A stretch of 64,000 bases of DNA from Terriglobia bacterium (GCA_021325235.1 JAJPHN010000029.1:1-64000), one strand, 5' to 3'; shown: positions 1-9,415, numbered from the stretch's first letter. Notes: generated by a model not told the origin, from the letters alone. Made by a program: numbers and translations.

Positions 1-192
<192 letters not shown>

Positions 193-205
193 CAAAACGC
201 TATAG

Positions 206-236
206 GGCAGGGCAGGCCTAAACAGTCTGCTCTGCC
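206..236 (+). promoter_or_regulatory. Stem-loop between tuf and rpsJ
   Basis: A 10-base arm at 206-215 (GGCAGGGCAG) pairs with 227-236 (CTGCTCTGCC), with one G-U pair and an 11-base loop. No T-run follows, so it is not a good intrinsic terminator. It lies 18 bases before the rpsJ ATG and could be an mRNA leader structure or processing site for the S10 operon. The function is inference; only the pairing is seen. Confidence 0.35.
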
Positions 237-254
237 GAAGCGACGACTAAGCAA

Positions 255-575
255 ATGAAAGAACGCATTCGCATCCGGCTCAAAGCCTACGATCACCGGG
301 TCCTCGATCAATCGACGGGCGACATTGTCGACACCGCCAAGCGGACGGGCGCTTCGGTGGCCGGGCCGATTCCGCTGCCCACGCTGAAGAACCGCTACAC
401 GGTGCTGCGCTCGCCGCACGTGGACAAGAAATCGCGCGAGCAGTTTGAGATCCGGACGCACAAGCGCCTGCTCGATATTTTGGAACCCACGCAGGACACG
501 GTGGACGCGTTGATGAAGCTCGATCTGCCCGCGGGCGTGGACGTCGAGATCAAGGCGTTTGGCAAGAGCAAGTAA
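255..575 (+). CDS. rpsJ: 30S ribosomal protein S10
   Basis: This 106-residue protein is a full-length S10, a component of the 30S head. In other bacteria S10 also binds NusB in antitermination. Recognisable blocks are [16 protein letters not shown] near the start, the GPIPLPT loop, [16 protein letters not shown], and a C-terminus close to [18 protein letters not shown]. It is the first gene of the S10 operon, 62 bases after tuf, and rplC follows after 28 bases. The ATG at 255 gives the family's usual N-terminus. No oddities were seen. Confidence 0.98.
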   Translation: MKERIRIRLKAYDHRVLDQSTGDIVDTAKRTGASVAGPIPLPTLKNRYTVLRSPHVDKKSREQFEIRTHKRLLDILEPTQDTVDALMKLDLPAGVDVEIKAFGKSK

Positions 576-603
576 GAGAAGAAAAACGATTTAGGGATCA
601 GGC

Positions 604-1233
604 ATGAGTCCAGGAATTCTCGGCAAAAAGATTGGCATGACGCAGGTATTCAATGCGGACGGGCAGGTGGTGCCCGTAACGCTGGTGAAAGCCGGCCCGT
701 GCGTGGTGACGCAGCGCAAGACGCCCGCGACCGATGGCTATGACGCGGTGCAGCTGGGCCTGGTCGAGTATGCCAAGAAGCCGAATAAGCCGATGGCGAA
801 GCACCTGGCGAAGTCGAATGCGGAAGGCGTGAAGTTTCTGCGCGAATTTCGGCTTGGCCGCGTGGCGTCCGACGATCTGAAGCAGGGCGACCGCGTGCTG
901 GCCGAAGAGTTCAAGCCGCGCGATGTGGTGGATGTGATCGGGACGAGCAAGGGCCGCGGGTTTCAGGGTGTCGTGAAACGGCATCACTTCCGCGGCGGCG
1001 ATGCGACGCACGGTTCGATGTTCCACCGCGCGCCCGGTTCGATTGGTGCTTCATCGTTTCCCTCGCGTGTGTTTCCGGGTACGCGCATGGGCGGCCAGAT
1101 GGGCAATGAGCAGGTGACGGTGCGGAACCTCGAGATCGTCAGCGTGGATGCCGATGAGAACGTGATTGCGGTGAAGGGTGCGATTCCGGGGCCGAACGGC
1201 GGCTACGTGATGGTTCGCCGGGCGAAACGGTAG
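604..1233 (+). CDS. rplC: 50S ribosomal protein L3
   Basis: L3 is an early 23S-binding protein near the peptidyl transferase centre. The 209 residues start [12 protein letters not shown], the standard L3 opening. They contain the long loop with [20 protein letters not shown] and then [18 protein letters not shown], where the Gln methylated in other bacteria sits. Length is normal. The start is the ATG at 604, after a purine-rich stretch, and rplD follows after 20 bases. An open frame on the opposite strand is only a compositional shadow. Confidence 0.98.
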   Translation: MSPGILGKKIGMTQVFNADGQVVPVTLVKAGPCVVTQRKTPATDGYDAVQLGLVEYAKKPNKPMAKHLAKSNAEGVKFLREFRLGRVASDDLKQGDRVLAEEFKPRDVVDVIGTSKGRGFQGVVKRHHFRGGDATHGSMFHRAPGSIGASSFPSRVFPGTRMGGQMGNEQVTVRNLEIVSVDADENVIAVKGAIPGPNGGYVMVRRAKR

Positions 1234-1253
1234 AAGGCAAGAGAGACAAGACA

Positions 1254-1877
1254 ATGCCGACAGTAGAAATGGTGGACCTGAACAACTCTTCGGCGGGCTC
1301 GATCGAGCTTGCAGATGCGGTGTTCGGGGCCGAAGTGAATGAGGCGCTGCTGTATGAAGCGGTGCGCCAGTATACGGCCGCGCAACGCTCCGGTACCGCT
1401 GCTACGAAGACGCGGCACGAGGTGTCAGGTTCGGGCAAGAAGCTTTGGAAGCAGAAGGGCACGGGCCGCGCGCGTATGGGTTCGATCCGGTCGCCTTTGT
1501 GGCGGCATGGCGGCACGGTGCATGGTCCGCAACCGCGTTCGTACGAATACAAACTGCCGCGCAAGATGGTGCTGGGCGCGCTGCGGTCGGCGTTGTCGGC
1601 CAAGCTGCGTGACGGCGAACTGCGCGTGGTGCGTGCCTTCGATCTGCCGGATCACAAGACGAAGAACATGGTGGGCGTGCTGGGCCGTTTGAATGCAAAG
1701 AAGACGGTGCTGCTGATCGAAGCCGGCGAGAACGCGAATCTGGAACGTGGCGCGCGCAATCTGCAGGGCGTGAAGCTGGTCGCGACGAAAGATGTGAACG
1801 TCTACGACCTGCTCAAGTATCAGGAAGTGCTGCTGACGGAAAGCGCGGCGCGGAAGTTGTCGGAGGCGTTGGCATAG
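1254..1877 (+). CDS. rplD: 50S ribosomal protein L4
   Basis: L4 (207 residues) lines the peptide exit tunnel, and in Escherichia coli it also represses its own S10 operon. Family marks are the basic loop KLWKQKGTGRARMGSIRSPLWRHGG in pieces (KQKGTGRAR, RSPLWRHGG), PRKMVLGALRSALSAK, and the C-terminal VYDLLKYQEVLLTESA. The loop is complete, so this is an intact tunnel protein. Its TAG at 1875-1877 abuts the rplW ATG, so the two are probably translationally coupled. Confidence 0.97.
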   Translation: MPTVEMVDLNNSSAGSIELADAVFGAEVNEALLYEAVRQYTAAQRSGTAATKTRHEVSGSGKKLWKQKGTGRARMGSIRSPLWRHGGTVHGPQPRSYEYKLPRKMVLGALRSALSAKLRDGELRVVRAFDLPDHKTKNMVGVLGRLNAKKTVLLIEAGENANLERGARNLQGVKLVATKDVNVYDLLKYQEVLLTESAARKLSEALA

Positions 1878-2165
1878 ATGACGGTTTACGATGTGATCCG
1901 CCGTCCGGTAGTGACCGAGAAGGCACACGACAAGCGCGAGAACGATCGCACGCTGTGCTTCGAGGTGCATCCGGAAGCGAACAAGATTCAGATCAAGCAA
2001 GCGGTTGAGACGGTTTTCCGCGTGAAGGTGGCCGAAGTGCGCACGAGCAATTTCGCGGGCAAGCTGCGGCGGCGCGGACGCTTTTCGGGCTATGCGTCCG
2101 ACTGGAAAAAGGCGTACGTGCGGCTGGCGCCGGGGCAGAAGATTCCCGAGTACGCCGAGATTTAA
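1878..2165 (+). CDS. rplW: 50S ribosomal protein L23
   Basis: L23 (95 residues) sits at the tunnel exit and docks trigger factor and SRP. The sequence shows YDVIRRPVVTEKA at the start, FEVHPEANKIQIKQAVETVF in the middle, and the flexible basic loop followed by DWKKAYVRLAPGQKI. Length is normal. The ATG immediately follows the rplD stop with no gap, so it probably relies on translational coupling. rplB starts 20 bases on. Confidence 0.97.
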   Translation: MTVYDVIRRPVVTEKAHDKRENDRTLCFEVHPEANKIQIKQAVETVFRVKVAEVRTSNFAGKLRRRGRFSGYASDWKKAYVRLAPGQKIPEYAEI

Positions 2166-2185
2166 GGAAGCAGGGACATAAGTAG

Positions 2186-3016
2186 ATGCCGATCAAGAGT
2201 TTTAAACCGGTTACACCGACACGCCGCTTCCAGACGTATCTCACGCGGGAAGACATCACCAAGGACACGCCCGAGAAGTCGCTGATCGAAGGCAAGAAGC
2301 GCACCGGCGGGCGCGATGCGCGCGGGCGTATTTCGAGCCGCTTCATTGGCGGCGGCGCCAAGAAGGCGTATCGGCTGATCGACTTCAAGCGCGACAAAGA
2401 AGGCGTGGTGGCGACGGTGGCGGCGATCGAGTACGATCCGAACCGCTCGGCGCGTATTGCGCTGCTGCACTATACCGATGGCGAGAAGCGCTACATCATT
2501 GCGCCGGTGGGCCTCGAAGTGGGCCGCAAAGTGAGTTCGGGTCCGGAGGCCGACATTCTGGTGGGCAACGCGCTGCCGCTCAAAAACATTCCGGCCGGTA
2601 CGGTGGTGCATAACATCGAGCTGCGGCCGGGTAAAGGCGGCCAGATGGCGCGCTCGGCGGGTGCGCAAGCCCAGCTTGTTTCAAAAGAGGGTGGAATTGC
2701 ACTGCTAAAACTGCCGTCGGGCGAAGTGCGGCGCGTGCCGGTCGAGTGCATGGCGACGGTGGGTCAGGTCGGCAATGTGGAGCATGAGAACGTATCGCTC
2801 GGCAAGGCAGGGCGCTCGCGCTGGCTGGGCAAGCGCCCGCATAATCGCGGCGTCACGATGAACCCGGTCGATCACCCGCATGGCGGCGGCGAAGGGAAAA
2901 CGTCGGGCGGACGGCATCCGGTGACGCCGTGGGGGCAGCCGACACGCGGTTTCAAGACGCGAAATAACAAGAGAACCGACCGCTGGATTGTGACGCGGAA
3001 GGCCAAGAAGCGGTAG
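2186..3016 (+). CDS. rplB: 50S ribosomal protein L2
   Basis: L2 (276 residues) is essential for subunit joining and peptidyl transferase assembly. The family signature [13 protein letters not shown], with its conserved histidine, is present near residue 227, after [12 protein letters not shown]. The N-terminal block [17 protein letters not shown] and the basic tail [17 protein letters not shown] are also typical. Length is normal for the family. It lies between rplW and rpsS in the usual order. Confidence 0.98.
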   Translation: MPIKSFKPVTPTRRFQTYLTREDITKDTPEKSLIEGKKRTGGRDARGRISSRFIGGGAKKAYRLIDFKRDKEGVVATVAAIEYDPNRSARIALLHYTDGEKRYIIAPVGLEVGRKVSSGPEADILVGNALPLKNIPAGTVVHNIELRPGKGGQMARSAGAQAQLVSKEGGIALLKLPSGEVRRVPVECMATVGQVGNVEHENVSLGKAGRSRWLGKRPHNRGVTMNPVDHPHGGGEGKTSGGRHPVTPWGQPTRGFKTRNNKRTDRWIVTRKAKKR

Positions 3017-3039
3017 AGAGACGCGGTAAGGAATAGAAC

Positions 3040-3321
3040 ATGAGTCGATCGCTCAAAAAAGGACCGTTTACCGACGACCACCTGCTCAAGAAGGTGGAGA
3101 CGTTGAACACGAACAATCAGAAGACGGTGGTGCGCACCTGGTCGCGCCGTTCGACGATTGTGCCGGAGTTCATCGGACACACGCTTGCGGTGCATAACGG
3201 CAAGAAGTTCATTCCGGTGTATGTGACCGAGAACATGGTCGGGCACAAATTAGGTGAGTTCTCGCCCACGCGGACCTTCAAGGGGCACGCGGCCAAAGCG
3301 ACGGAGAAGGCGGCGCGTTAG
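3040..3321 (+). CDS. rpsS: 30S ribosomal protein S19
   Basis: S19 (93 residues) lies in the 30S head and contacts L5 and tRNA across the intersubunit bridge. [19 protein letters not shown] at the N-terminus, [15 protein letters not shown], the short [20 protein letters not shown] block and [14 protein letters not shown] are all hallmark S19 stretches. A purine-rich AAGGA about 10 bases before the ATG serves as ribosome-binding site. No oddities were seen. Confidence 0.98.
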   Translation: MSRSLKKGPFTDDHLLKKVETLNTNNQKTVVRTWSRRSTIVPEFIGHTLAVHNGKKFIPVYVTENMVGHKLGEFSPTRTFKGHAAKATEKAAR

Positions 3322-3350
3322 CAGATGACGACAGAGAAGGTGAGACGGTA

Positions 3351-3725
3351 ATGGCGGACGTTTACCCGGACAACGTATCGAAGGCGGAAGCGCGCTACGT
3401 GCGTGTGTCGCCGCAGAAGGCGCGGCTGGTGGTTGACATGATCCGCGGGCAGCAGGCGGGCGACGCGATTCATATTTTGAGCGCGGTGAACAAGCGGATT
3501 GCGCCGGCCGTGGAAAAAGTGCTGCGCTCGGCGATTGCCAACGCTGAGAACAAGAACGAAGACGTGGATATCGACCGGCTGTTTGTGAGCGAAGCGTACG
3601 TGAACGAAGGGCCGCGCCAGAAGCGGATTCGTCCGGCTCCGATGGGCCGTGCGTATCGCTATCAGCGGCGCACGTCGCACATTGTGGTGAAGCTCGGCGA
3701 GCGGGAAGCGGAAGCAGAGGAATAG
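3351..3725 (+). CDS. rplV: 50S ribosomal protein L22
   Basis: L22 (124 residues) spans the large subunit and its hairpin reaches the exit tunnel. The core motif YVRVSPQKARLVVDMIRG is seen at about residues 17-34. The hairpin and C-terminal part are ASAIANAENKN-like (RSAIANAENKNEDVD) followed by RIRPAPMGRAYRYQRRTSHI. A short acidic tail (REAEAEE) ends the protein. An AAGGTGAG ribosome-binding site precedes the ATG. rpsC follows after 10 bases. Confidence 0.97.
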   Translation: MADVYPDNVSKAEARYVRVSPQKARLVVDMIRGQQAGDAIHILSAVNKRIAPAVEKVLRSAIANAENKNEDVDIDRLFVSEAYVNEGPRQKRIRPAPMGRAYRYQRRTSHIVVKLGEREAEAEE

Positions 3726-3735
3726 CAGGTAAACG

Positions 3736-4677
3736 ATGGGTCAGAAAGTACATCCGTACGGGTTTCGCCTGGGCGTCACGAAGAACTGGCGTTCGCGCTG
3801 GTTCGCCAAGCAGGACTACGCCAAGCTGCTGCACGAAGATCTCGAGCTGAAGGAATCGCTGCTGGCGCGCTTGAAAGCGGCCGGCGTGAGCTCGATCGAA
3901 GTGGACCGGCCGGGCAACAAGCTGCGCATTACCATTCGGACTTCGCGTCCGGGCATCATCATCGGCCGCAAGGGCGCCGAGATTGAGAAGCTCAAGGGCG
4001 ATCTGGCGCAGAAGACGAAGCGCGAAGTGTTTATCGACATTCAGGAAGTGCACCGGCCGGAGCTCGATGCGCAGCTGGTGTCGGAGTCGATTGCGCTGCA
4101 GCTGGAAAAACGCGTGGCGTTTCGCCGGGCGATGCGTAAAGCGGTAGATTCGGCGCTGCGGTTCGGCTGCAAAGGGATCAAGGTACGTGTTTCGGGCCGC
4201 CTGAATGGCGCCGAAATCGCGCGGAGTGAGTGGTATCTGCAGGGGCAGCTGCCGCTGCATACGCTGCGCGCCGATATCGATTACGGTTTCAGCCAGGCGT
4301 ATACGACGTATGGCGTGATTGGCGTGAAAGTTTGGGTCTACAAGGGCGAAGTGATCGAAGGCGGCAATCGCCAGAAGAATTCACTGCGCAATGAAGGCGA
4401 GCCCCGGCGGCGCCGGCGTGACGACCGCGGTGGATTCGATCGCGGCGAGCGCGGCGGGTTTGACCGGGAACGGCGTCCGCAGACGCAGGTGGCGGTGAAT
4501 GAAGCGGCCGGGCCGGTGGTGCAGCCGCCTCCGGGCGAACTGCCGCATCCGGCGGCCGCGCCCGTGATTCCGCCGATGGCCAGTCCGACGACGCCGTCCT
4601 GGAAGCAGAATCCGAGTGCTGCTGGCTCTGGTGAGGTGAACCGGGCTGGCGAAGGCACGGAAGGGAAGAACGAGTAG
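3736..4677 (+). CDS. rpsC: 30S ribosomal protein S3 with a long C-terminal tail
   Basis: S3 guards the mRNA entry tunnel. Residues 1-210 are a standard S3: [14 protein letters not shown], a type II KH domain with [14 protein letters not shown] at about 73-86, and the C-terminal domain ending in [16 protein letters not shown]. About 100 further residues follow. They are first Arg/Gly/Asp-rich with repeated GGFDR units ([13 protein letters not shown] and onward), then Pro/Ala-rich up to EGKNE. Most bacterial S3 proteins are 210-240 residues, so 313 is long. The tail is low-complexity and probably disordered. The frame stays open without disruption, so it is real coding sequence. Confidence 0.97.
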   Translation: MGQKVHPYGFRLGVTKNWRSRWFAKQDYAKLLHEDLELKESLLARLKAAGVSSIEVDRPGNKLRITIRTSRPGIIIGRKGAEIEKLKGDLAQKTKREVFIDIQEVHRPELDAQLVSESIALQLEKRVAFRRAMRKAVDSALRFGCKGIKVRVSGRLNGAEIARSEWYLQGQLPLHTLRADIDYGFSQAYTTYGVIGVKVWVYKGEVIEGGNRQKNSLRNEGEPRRRRRDDRGGFDRGERGGFDRERRPQTQVAVNEAAGPVVQPPPGELPHPAAAPVIPPMASPTTPSWKQNPSAAGSGEVNRAGEGTEGKNE

Positions 4678-4680
4678 CTT

Positions 4681-5115
4681 ATGTTGATGCCGAAGAAGGT
4701 TAAGTACCGCAAGCAGCAGCGTGGGCGCATGACGGGCAAGGCGTGGCGCGGCTCCTCGCTCTCGTTCGGCGAGTTCGGGTTGAAGGCGCTCGAATGCGGC
4801 TGGGTGACGAACCGGCAGATCGAAGCGGCCCGTATCGCGATGACGCGTTTCATCAAGCGCGGCGGCAAGGTGTGGATTCGCGTATTTCCGGACAAACCGA
4901 TCACGAAGAAACCGCCAGAGACTCGTATGGGTAAAGGTAAGGGCGCGCCGGAAGCGTGGGTGGCGGTGATCAAGCCGGGCAAGATGCTGTTTGAGATGGA
5001 AGGCGTACCGCAGAGTGTGGCGGAAGAGGCGATGCGGCTGGCGGCGGCGAAGATTTCTGTTCCGACGAAATTCGTGGCGCGGGCGCATGCGGAGAGCGTG
5101 AAGGCAACGGCATGA
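4681..5115 (+). CDS. rplP: 50S ribosomal protein L16
   Basis: L16 (144 residues) helps shape the A-site of the 50S subunit. It opens [20 protein letters not shown]. It has [20 protein letters not shown], then the conserved basic loop [26 protein letters not shown] in pieces ([24 protein letters not shown]). The start at 4681 matches the MLMPK start common in the family; an ATG at 4687 is an alternative. The last four bases overlap rpmC (ATGA), indicating coupled translation. Confidence 0.97.
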   Translation: MLMPKKVKYRKQQRGRMTGKAWRGSSLSFGEFGLKALECGWVTNRQIEAARIAMTRFIKRGGKVWIRVFPDKPITKKPPETRMGKGKGAPEAWVAVIKPGKMLFEMEGVPQSVAEEAMRLAAAKISVPTKFVARAHAESVKATA

Positions 5116-5372
5116 AGGCAGACAAGATTCGCAACATGGATCTGGGCGAGATCGAGCGCGAGGCCCAGGATGGTCAGGAGCAATTGTTCCGGCTGCGTTT
5201 TCAGATGGGCATGGGGCAGCTCGAAGGCTTAAAGAAGTATCGTGGTCTGCGCAAGGATCGTGCGCGGCTGCTGACGATTGCGGCCGAGAAGCGCGCTGCG
5301 GGCGAAACCGCTAGCGCGGCGCCCCCGGCGAAGAGTCCGGCCAAGAAGAGCAGCGCGAGAGGGAAGAAGTAA
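5112..5372 (+). CDS. rpmC: 50S ribosomal protein L29, extended
   Basis: L29 sits beside L23 at the tunnel exit. Residues 1-61 show the two-helix fold, with [20 protein letters not shown] and the [11 protein letters not shown] motif. About 25 extra residues rich in Ala, Pro, Lys and Ser follow ([13 protein letters not shown]), giving 86 residues against about 65 in most bacteria. The gene starts inside the rplP stop (ATGA overlap), and rpsQ begins three bases after its own stop. Confidence 0.93.
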   Translation: MKADKIRNMDLGEIEREAQDGQEQLFRLRFQMGMGQLEGLKKYRGLRKDRARLLTIAAEKRAAGETASAAPPAKSPAKKSSARGKK

Positions 5373-5375
5373 GCA

Positions 5376-5747
5376 ATGGCGCAGGTAGCAGCGGAAGCGA
5401 CAGAAAAGCAGCAAGGCCATAAGAACGAGAAGGTCGGGGAAGTGATCTCGACCAAGATGGCGAAGACGATTGTGGTGGAAGTGACGCGGCGCGTGCCGCA
5501 TCCGGTTTATAAGCGGATCGTCAACAAGCGGAAGAAGTTCTATGCGCATGACGAGCAGCAGACGGCGCAGGTAGGCGATGTGGTGCGGATTATCGAGTGC
5601 CGCCCGCTGAGCCGGTTAAAGCGCTGGCAACTCGGCGCGGTGCTGCGTAAGGCGGTGCAGGTGAATGTCGAGCATCCGGCTCTGACGGAAAACGCCGATA
5701 CGCGCGAGAAGAAGACGATTAAACAAGCAGGTAAGAAGGCCAAGTAA
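5376..5747 (+). CDS. rpsQ: 30S ribosomal protein S17, extended at both ends
   Basis: S17 binds 16S rRNA early in assembly. The OB-fold core runs from about residue 19 ([20 protein letters not shown]) through [19 protein letters not shown] to [16 protein letters not shown]. The protein is 123 residues, against about 85 usually. The extra residues are a polar N-terminal segment ([13 protein letters not shown]) and a Lys-rich tail ([14 protein letters not shown]). The ATG at 5376 lies three bases after rpmC with no competing start near the core, so the N-terminal extension is likely real. Confidence 0.95.
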   Translation: MAQVAAEATEKQQGHKNEKVGEVISTKMAKTIVVEVTRRVPHPVYKRIVNKRKKFYAHDEQQTAQVGDVVRIIECRPLSRLKRWQLGAVLRKAVQVNVEHPALTENADTREKKTIKQAGKKAK

Positions 5748-5777
5748 GGGCTTTAGGGTTCTAACGGAGACACGAAC

Positions 5778-6146
5778 ATGATTGGAATGCGAACGATCCT
5801 GGAGGTAGCCGACAACAGCGGCGCGCGCAAGCTGCAGTGCATTTTGCCGCGCGGCGGCGATCTCGGGCTTCGCGCGGGTCTGGGCGATGTGATTACCGCG
5901 AGCGTGAAGGAGGCCGCGCCCGATTCCAACATCAAGAAGGGCAAAGTGGTGCGCTGCGTGGTGGTGCGCATGCGTAAAGAGACGCGCCGTAAGGACGGCA
6001 CCTACATTCGTTTCGATTCGAATGCGGCGGTGCTGATCAACGAAGTGGGCGAGCCGGTGGGCACGCGCGTGTTTGGCCCGGTGGCGCGCGAGCTGCGCGA
6101 CAAGCGCTTCATGAAGATCGTTTCGCTCGCGCCGGAGGTGATTTAG
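5778..6146 (+). CDS. rplN: 50S ribosomal protein L14
   Basis: L14 (122 residues) forms intersubunit bridges with 16S rRNA. The sequence is highly typical: [64 protein letters not shown] and [15 protein letters not shown]. Length is exactly that of most bacterial L14 proteins. A leader of 30 bases separates it from rpsQ. rplX follows after four bases. Confidence 0.98.
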   Translation: MIGMRTILEVADNSGARKLQCILPRGGDLGLRAGLGDVITASVKEAAPDSNIKKGKVVRCVVVRMRKETRRKDGTYIRFDSNAAVLINEVGEPVGTRVFGPVARELRDKRFMKIVSLAPEVI

Positions 6147-6150
6147 CAAG

Positions 6151-6534
6151 ATGCCGAAAGTAGCGTATCAGCGGCGGCAGGAGAAAGGCGAGCGCACGCC
6201 GCACACGGTCAAGATCAAGAAGGACGATCTGGTGCGTGTGATCGCCGGGCGGGACAAAGGCAAGACGGGCAAAGTGCTCGAAGTGGACCGATTCTCGCGC
6301 AAGGTGACGGTGGATGGCGTGTCGATTGTGAAGCGTCATACGCGGCCGAACCCGTCGAAGCAGATCAAGGGCGGTGTGGCGGAGAAGCCGATGCCGATCG
6401 ATGTTTCAAACGTGATGCTGTTGACCGCGGGCGGCATCCCGACGCGGGTCGGGTACAAGATCGAGACGGTCGGCGGGCGCGTGCGGCGTACGCGCGTTGC
6501 TCGTAAGAATGGCGAGGCGCTGGACAAGAAGTAG
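6151..6534 (+). CDS. rplX: 50S ribosomal protein L24
   Basis: L24 (127 residues) initiates 50S assembly. The KOW motif is clear: VKIKKDDLVRVIAGRDKGKT at about residues 21-40, followed by GKVLEVDRFSRKVTVDGV and KRHTRPNPSKQIKGGV. A 20-residue basic N-terminal segment (MPKVAYQRRQEKGERTP) precedes the core. The C-terminus lacks the zinc-ribbon cysteines that some lineages have. It lies between rplN and rplE as usual. Confidence 0.96.
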   Translation: MPKVAYQRRQEKGERTPHTVKIKKDDLVRVIAGRDKGKTGKVLEVDRFSRKVTVDGVSIVKRHTRPNPSKQIKGGVAEKPMPIDVSNVMLLTAGGIPTRVGYKIETVGGRVRRTRVARKNGEALDKK

Positions 6535-6599
6535 CAGAGCCGCGAGCCGGAAAGGCAGCGGTTTAACGAGGCCGTTTGGAATCGGCCAAAGAAGAGAAG

Positions 6600-7280
6600 A
6601 TGGCAAAAGACACCGGAAAAGATACTCAGAAGAAAGCGGCGGCCAAGCCGGCAGCCGGCGGCGAGAAGAAGCCGCGCGCGGCGAAACAGGAAGCGGCAGC
6701 GGCGGGCGAAAAGGCGGCTGCACCGAAGTCGTCGAGCGGGAAGGCTCGTTTGCGCGAGCACTACAACAAGCAGGTCATCGCGGCCCTCAAGAAGGATTTC
6801 AATTACGCGAACCCGATGGCGGTGCCGAAGATCGAGAAGATCTCGATCAACATCGGCCTGGGTGAAGCGACCGGCAACAGCAAGCTGATGGATGGCGCAG
6901 TGAACGAACTCGCGGCGATCGCCGGGCAGAAGCCGGTGGTGACGAAAGCGAAGAAATCCATTGCGGCATTCAAGCTGCGCGAAGGTATGGCGATCGGCTG
7001 CATGGTGACGCTGCGCGGCGACCGCATGTACGAGTTTCTGGATCGGCTGATGAACGTGGCGCTGCCGCGCGTGCGCGACTTCCGCGGCGTGTCCTCAAAA
7101 TCATTCGACGGCCGTGGCAATTACACGCTTGGGTTGAAAGATCAGCTGATCTTCCCCGAGATCGACTACAACAAGGTCGAAAAGACCAAGGGCATGAACA
7201 TCTCCATCACGACCACGGCGAAGACGGACGCCGAAGGTCTGGCGCTGCTGCGTCATATGGGGATGCCGTTCCGCCAGTAA
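6600..7280 (+). CDS. rplE: 50S ribosomal protein L5 with Lys/Ala-rich N-terminal extension
   Basis: L5 carries 5S rRNA into the central protuberance and contacts S19 and P-site tRNA. The core begins near residue 49 ([18 protein letters not shown]). It contains [36 protein letters not shown] and the C-terminal [19 protein letters not shown]. The ATG at 6600 follows a GAAGAGAAG ribosome-binding site. A TTG at 6576 would add eight residues but lacks a good site. The first 48 residues are Lys, Ala and Glu only in large part, which is unusual; most L5 proteins start directly at the core and are about 180 residues. Confidence 0.95.
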   Translation: MAKDTGKDTQKKAAAKPAAGGEKKPRAAKQEAAAAGEKAAAPKSSSGKARLREHYNKQVIAALKKDFNYANPMAVPKIEKISINIGLGEATGNSKLMDGAVNELAAIAGQKPVVTKAKKSIAAFKLREGMAIGCMVTLRGDRMYEFLDRLMNVALPRVRDFRGVSSKSFDGRGNYTLGLKDQLIFPEIDYNKVEKTKGMNISITTTAKTDAEGLALLRHMGMPFRQ

Positions 7281-7347
7281 GCGAGAGGATTTCTTAAGAT
7301 TGAGCGCACAGGCCGATTGGCTGGCCGTTGTGGGCGACGGAGAAAAG

Positions 7348-7572
7348 ATGGCGACAACCGCACAGATCGCAAAAGAAGAGAAAAAGCAGGAAGCGCGAGC
7401 GCGCGCGCACAAGGCAGGAACAGCGGCGAAGTTTCCGACGCGCATCCGGCATCGCTGCAAGAACTGCGGAAGGCCGCGCGGTTTTCTGCGCAAGTTTTCG
7501 CTGTGCCGCATCTGCTTCCGCAAGTTTGCGCTCGCGGGCGAGATTCCGGGCGTGACGAAGGCGAGCTGGTAA
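7348..7572 (+). CDS. rpsN: 30S ribosomal protein S14, zinc-binding type
   Basis: S14 lies in the 30S head. The C-terminal 50 residues carry CKNCG and CRICF, a pair of C-x2-C motifs 15 residues apart, which marks the zinc-binding (type Z) form. The family end [18 protein letters not shown] is intact. The ATG at 7348 follows GGAGAAAAG and gives 74 residues. An upstream TTG at 7300 would add 16 unrelated residues and is disfavoured. The N-terminal segment ([20 protein letters not shown]) replaces the shorter MAKKSL start of other type Z proteins. Confidence 0.95.
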   Translation: MATTAQIAKEEKKQEARARAHKAGTAAKFPTRIRHRCKNCGRPRGFLRKFSLCRICFRKFALAGEIPGVTKASW

Positions 7573-7582
7573 GAGGAGCAAC

Positions 7583-7978
7583 ATGACAGCAGACCCGATT
7601 GCCGATATGCTGACGCGCGTGCGGAACGCGCTGATCGCCCGTCACGCGAAGGTGGACGTGCCGGCCTCGCAGCTGAAGACAGAAGTCGCGCGGATTCTGC
7701 GCGAAGAGGGCTACATCCTCAACTACAAGCTGACCGAAGAAGGTTCCAAGAAGTACATCCGTCTGTATCTCAAGTACACGCCGGCGAATCTGCCGGTGAT
7801 TTCACGGATCGAGCGCGTTTCGCGACCGGGCTGCCGCGTGTATGTGGGCAGCAAGGACATTCCGCGCGTGCTCGGCGGGCTGGGCATTAACATTTTGACG
7901 ACTCCCAAGGGAGTGATGACGGGAAGCAGCGCGCGCAAGGAAGGCGTGGGCGGCGAAGTTCTCTGTCAGATCTGGTAG
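7583..7978 (+). CDS. rpsH: 30S ribosomal protein S8
   Basis: S8 (131 residues) binds the central domain of 16S rRNA and in Escherichia coli represses the spc operon. Typical blocks are DPIADMLTRVRNALIARH at the start, VARILREEGYI, ISRIERVSRPGCRVYV, and the C-terminal ILTTPKGVMTGSSARKEGVGGEVLCQIW. The start has AAGAGGAGCA just before the ATG, a strong ribosome-binding site. Length is normal. Confidence 0.98.
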   Translation: MTADPIADMLTRVRNALIARHAKVDVPASQLKTEVARILREEGYILNYKLTEEGSKKYIRLYLKYTPANLPVISRIERVSRPGCRVYVGSKDIPRVLGGLGINILTTPKGVMTGSSARKEGVGGEVLCQIW

Positions 7979-7998
7979 CGCAGGCAGGGTAACGAAAG

Positions 7999-8535
7999 AT
8001 GTCACGAGTAGGAAAGAAACCGATTCCGCTCCCCAAGGGCGTGAAAGTGCAGATCGGCAACGAGCTGGCGGTCGAGGGGCCGAAGGGCAAGCTGCGGGTA
8101 CCGATTCCGAATGGTGTCAAAGTCGAGCAGCGCGACGGCGCGCTCGAGTTGGTGCGCGAAAACGATCAGTACGCGGCGCTGCATGGCTTGACGCGGGCGC
8201 TGGCGGCCAATGCGGTGCAGGGCGTCTCAACCGGATTCACGCGCGAGCTTGATATCGTGGGCACCGGTTATCGCGCGGATGTGAAGGGCAAGATCGCCAC
8301 GTTCACTCTCGGCTATTCGCATCCGATTGAGTATCTGCTGCCGGAGGGTGTCGATCTCAAGGTCGATAAGCAGACGCATTTAATTCTGAACGGCTACGAC
8401 CGGCAGGTGGTGGGGCAGGTGGCGGCGCAGATTCGAGCGCTGCGTCCGCCCGATCCGTACAAGAACAAGGGTGTCCGTTATACGGGCGAGGCATTGCGCA
8501 AGAAGGCCGGCAAGACCGGGGCGGGAGGCAAGTAA
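7999..8535 (+). CDS. rplF: 50S ribosomal protein L6
   Basis: L6 (178 residues) lies near the factor-binding site. The pattern is typical: [17 protein letters not shown] at the start, the GPKGKL block, [21 protein letters not shown], and the second domain with [10 protein letters not shown] and [18 protein letters not shown] near the end. The signature [12 protein letters not shown] is complete. The gene sits between rpsH and rplR, with rplR starting three bases after its stop. Confidence 0.98.
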   Translation: MSRVGKKPIPLPKGVKVQIGNELAVEGPKGKLRVPIPNGVKVEQRDGALELVRENDQYAALHGLTRALAANAVQGVSTGFTRELDIVGTGYRADVKGKIATFTLGYSHPIEYLLPEGVDLKVDKQTHLILNGYDRQVVGQVAAQIRALRPPDPYKNKGVRYTGEALRKKAGKTGAGGK

Positions 8536-8538
8536 ACG

Positions 8539-8895
8539 ATGGCGCGCGAATCCAGACGAGACATACGCACGCGTATTCACAAGCGCATTCGCAGCCGCGT
8601 CGCGGGTACACAGGAGCGGCCACGGCTGGCTGTGTTCCGCAGCGTGAACCATATCTATGCGCAGGTGATCGACGACAACCAGGGGCATACGCTGGTGGCC
8701 GCGGCCTCCACCGAAAAGGACCTGCGCGGCAAGGGCGGCAACATCGAAGGCGCGAAGCTGATTGGCCAGAAAGTGGCCGAGCGCGCCAAAGAGAAGGGCA
8801 TCAGCAAGGTGGTCTTCGATCGCGGCGGTTATCAGTACCACGGGCGCGTGAAGGCGCTGGCAGACGCGGCTCGCCAGGCGGGCCTGGAGTTCTAA
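8539..8895 (+). CDS. rplR: 50S ribosomal protein L18
   Basis: L18 (118 residues) binds 5S rRNA. The sequence has [39 protein letters not shown], the [12 protein letters not shown] block and the C-terminal [20 protein letters not shown] with AARQAGLEF. This is a complete, standard-length protein. It begins three bases after rplF and ends four bases before rpsE. Confidence 0.98.
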   Translation: MARESRRDIRTRIHKRIRSRVAGTQERPRLAVFRSVNHIYAQVIDDNQGHTLVAAASTEKDLRGKGGNIEGAKLIGQKVAERAKEKGISKVVFDRGGYQYHGRVKALADAARQAGLEF

Positions 8896-8899
8896 TCGA

Positions 8900-9415
8900 A
8901 TGGCAGTGAATGGAAGTGCCAAGCGTGTCGACACGCAGAACCTGAACCTGAAGGAACAGGTGGTCAGCATCAACCGCGTGACGAAGGTCGTCAAGGGCGG
9001 TAAAAACATGAGCTTTTCGGCCTTGGTCGTGGTCGGCGATCCGGCGGCGAAGGTTGTTGGCTTCGGCACCGGCAAGGCGAAGGAAGTGCCGTCGGCGATC
9101 AAGAAAGGCATTGAAGCGGCCAAAAAGAACCTGCGCAAGGTGCATGTGCTCGAGACCACGATCCGGCATCCTGTTCTGGGCCGTTTCGGCAGCGGGTTGG
9201 TGCTGTTGAAGCCGGCCCCGGCTGGTACGGGCGTGATTGCGGGCGGTCCGGTGCGCGCGGTGATTCAGGCGGTCGGAATTCCGAACGTGCTGACGAAATC
9301 CATCGGTTCGCACAACGCGCATAACGTGGTGAAGGCGACCATTGATGCGCTCGAGCAGCTGTCGGACAAGACGGCGATTGCTGAGATGCGCGGGCTGCCG
9401 ATCGAGAAGCTGTAG
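8900..9415 (+). CDS. rpsE: 30S ribosomal protein S5
   Basis: S5 (171 residues) contributes to decoding accuracy and mRNA unwinding. It has [39 protein letters not shown], the [19 protein letters not shown] block and the second domain with [19 protein letters not shown] and [18 protein letters not shown]. The [20 protein letters not shown] signature identifies it firmly. Start at the ATG at 8900, four bases after rplR. Confidence 0.98.
   Translation: MAVNGSAKRVDTQNLNLKEQVVSINRVTKVVKGGKNMSFSALVVVGDPAAKVVGFGTGKAKEVPSAIKKGIEAAKKNLRKVHVLETTIRHPVLGRFGSGLVLLKPAPAGTGVIAGGPVRAVIQAVGIPNVLTKSIGSHNAHNVVKATIDALEQLSDKTAIAEMRGLPIEKL

Noticed and set aside
3250-4260. Long open frame on the minus strand opposite rpsS, rplV and rpsC
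   Set aside because: It is antisense to well-supported ribosomal genes, has a basic low-complexity translation and no family motifs. High GC at third positions makes such frames common.
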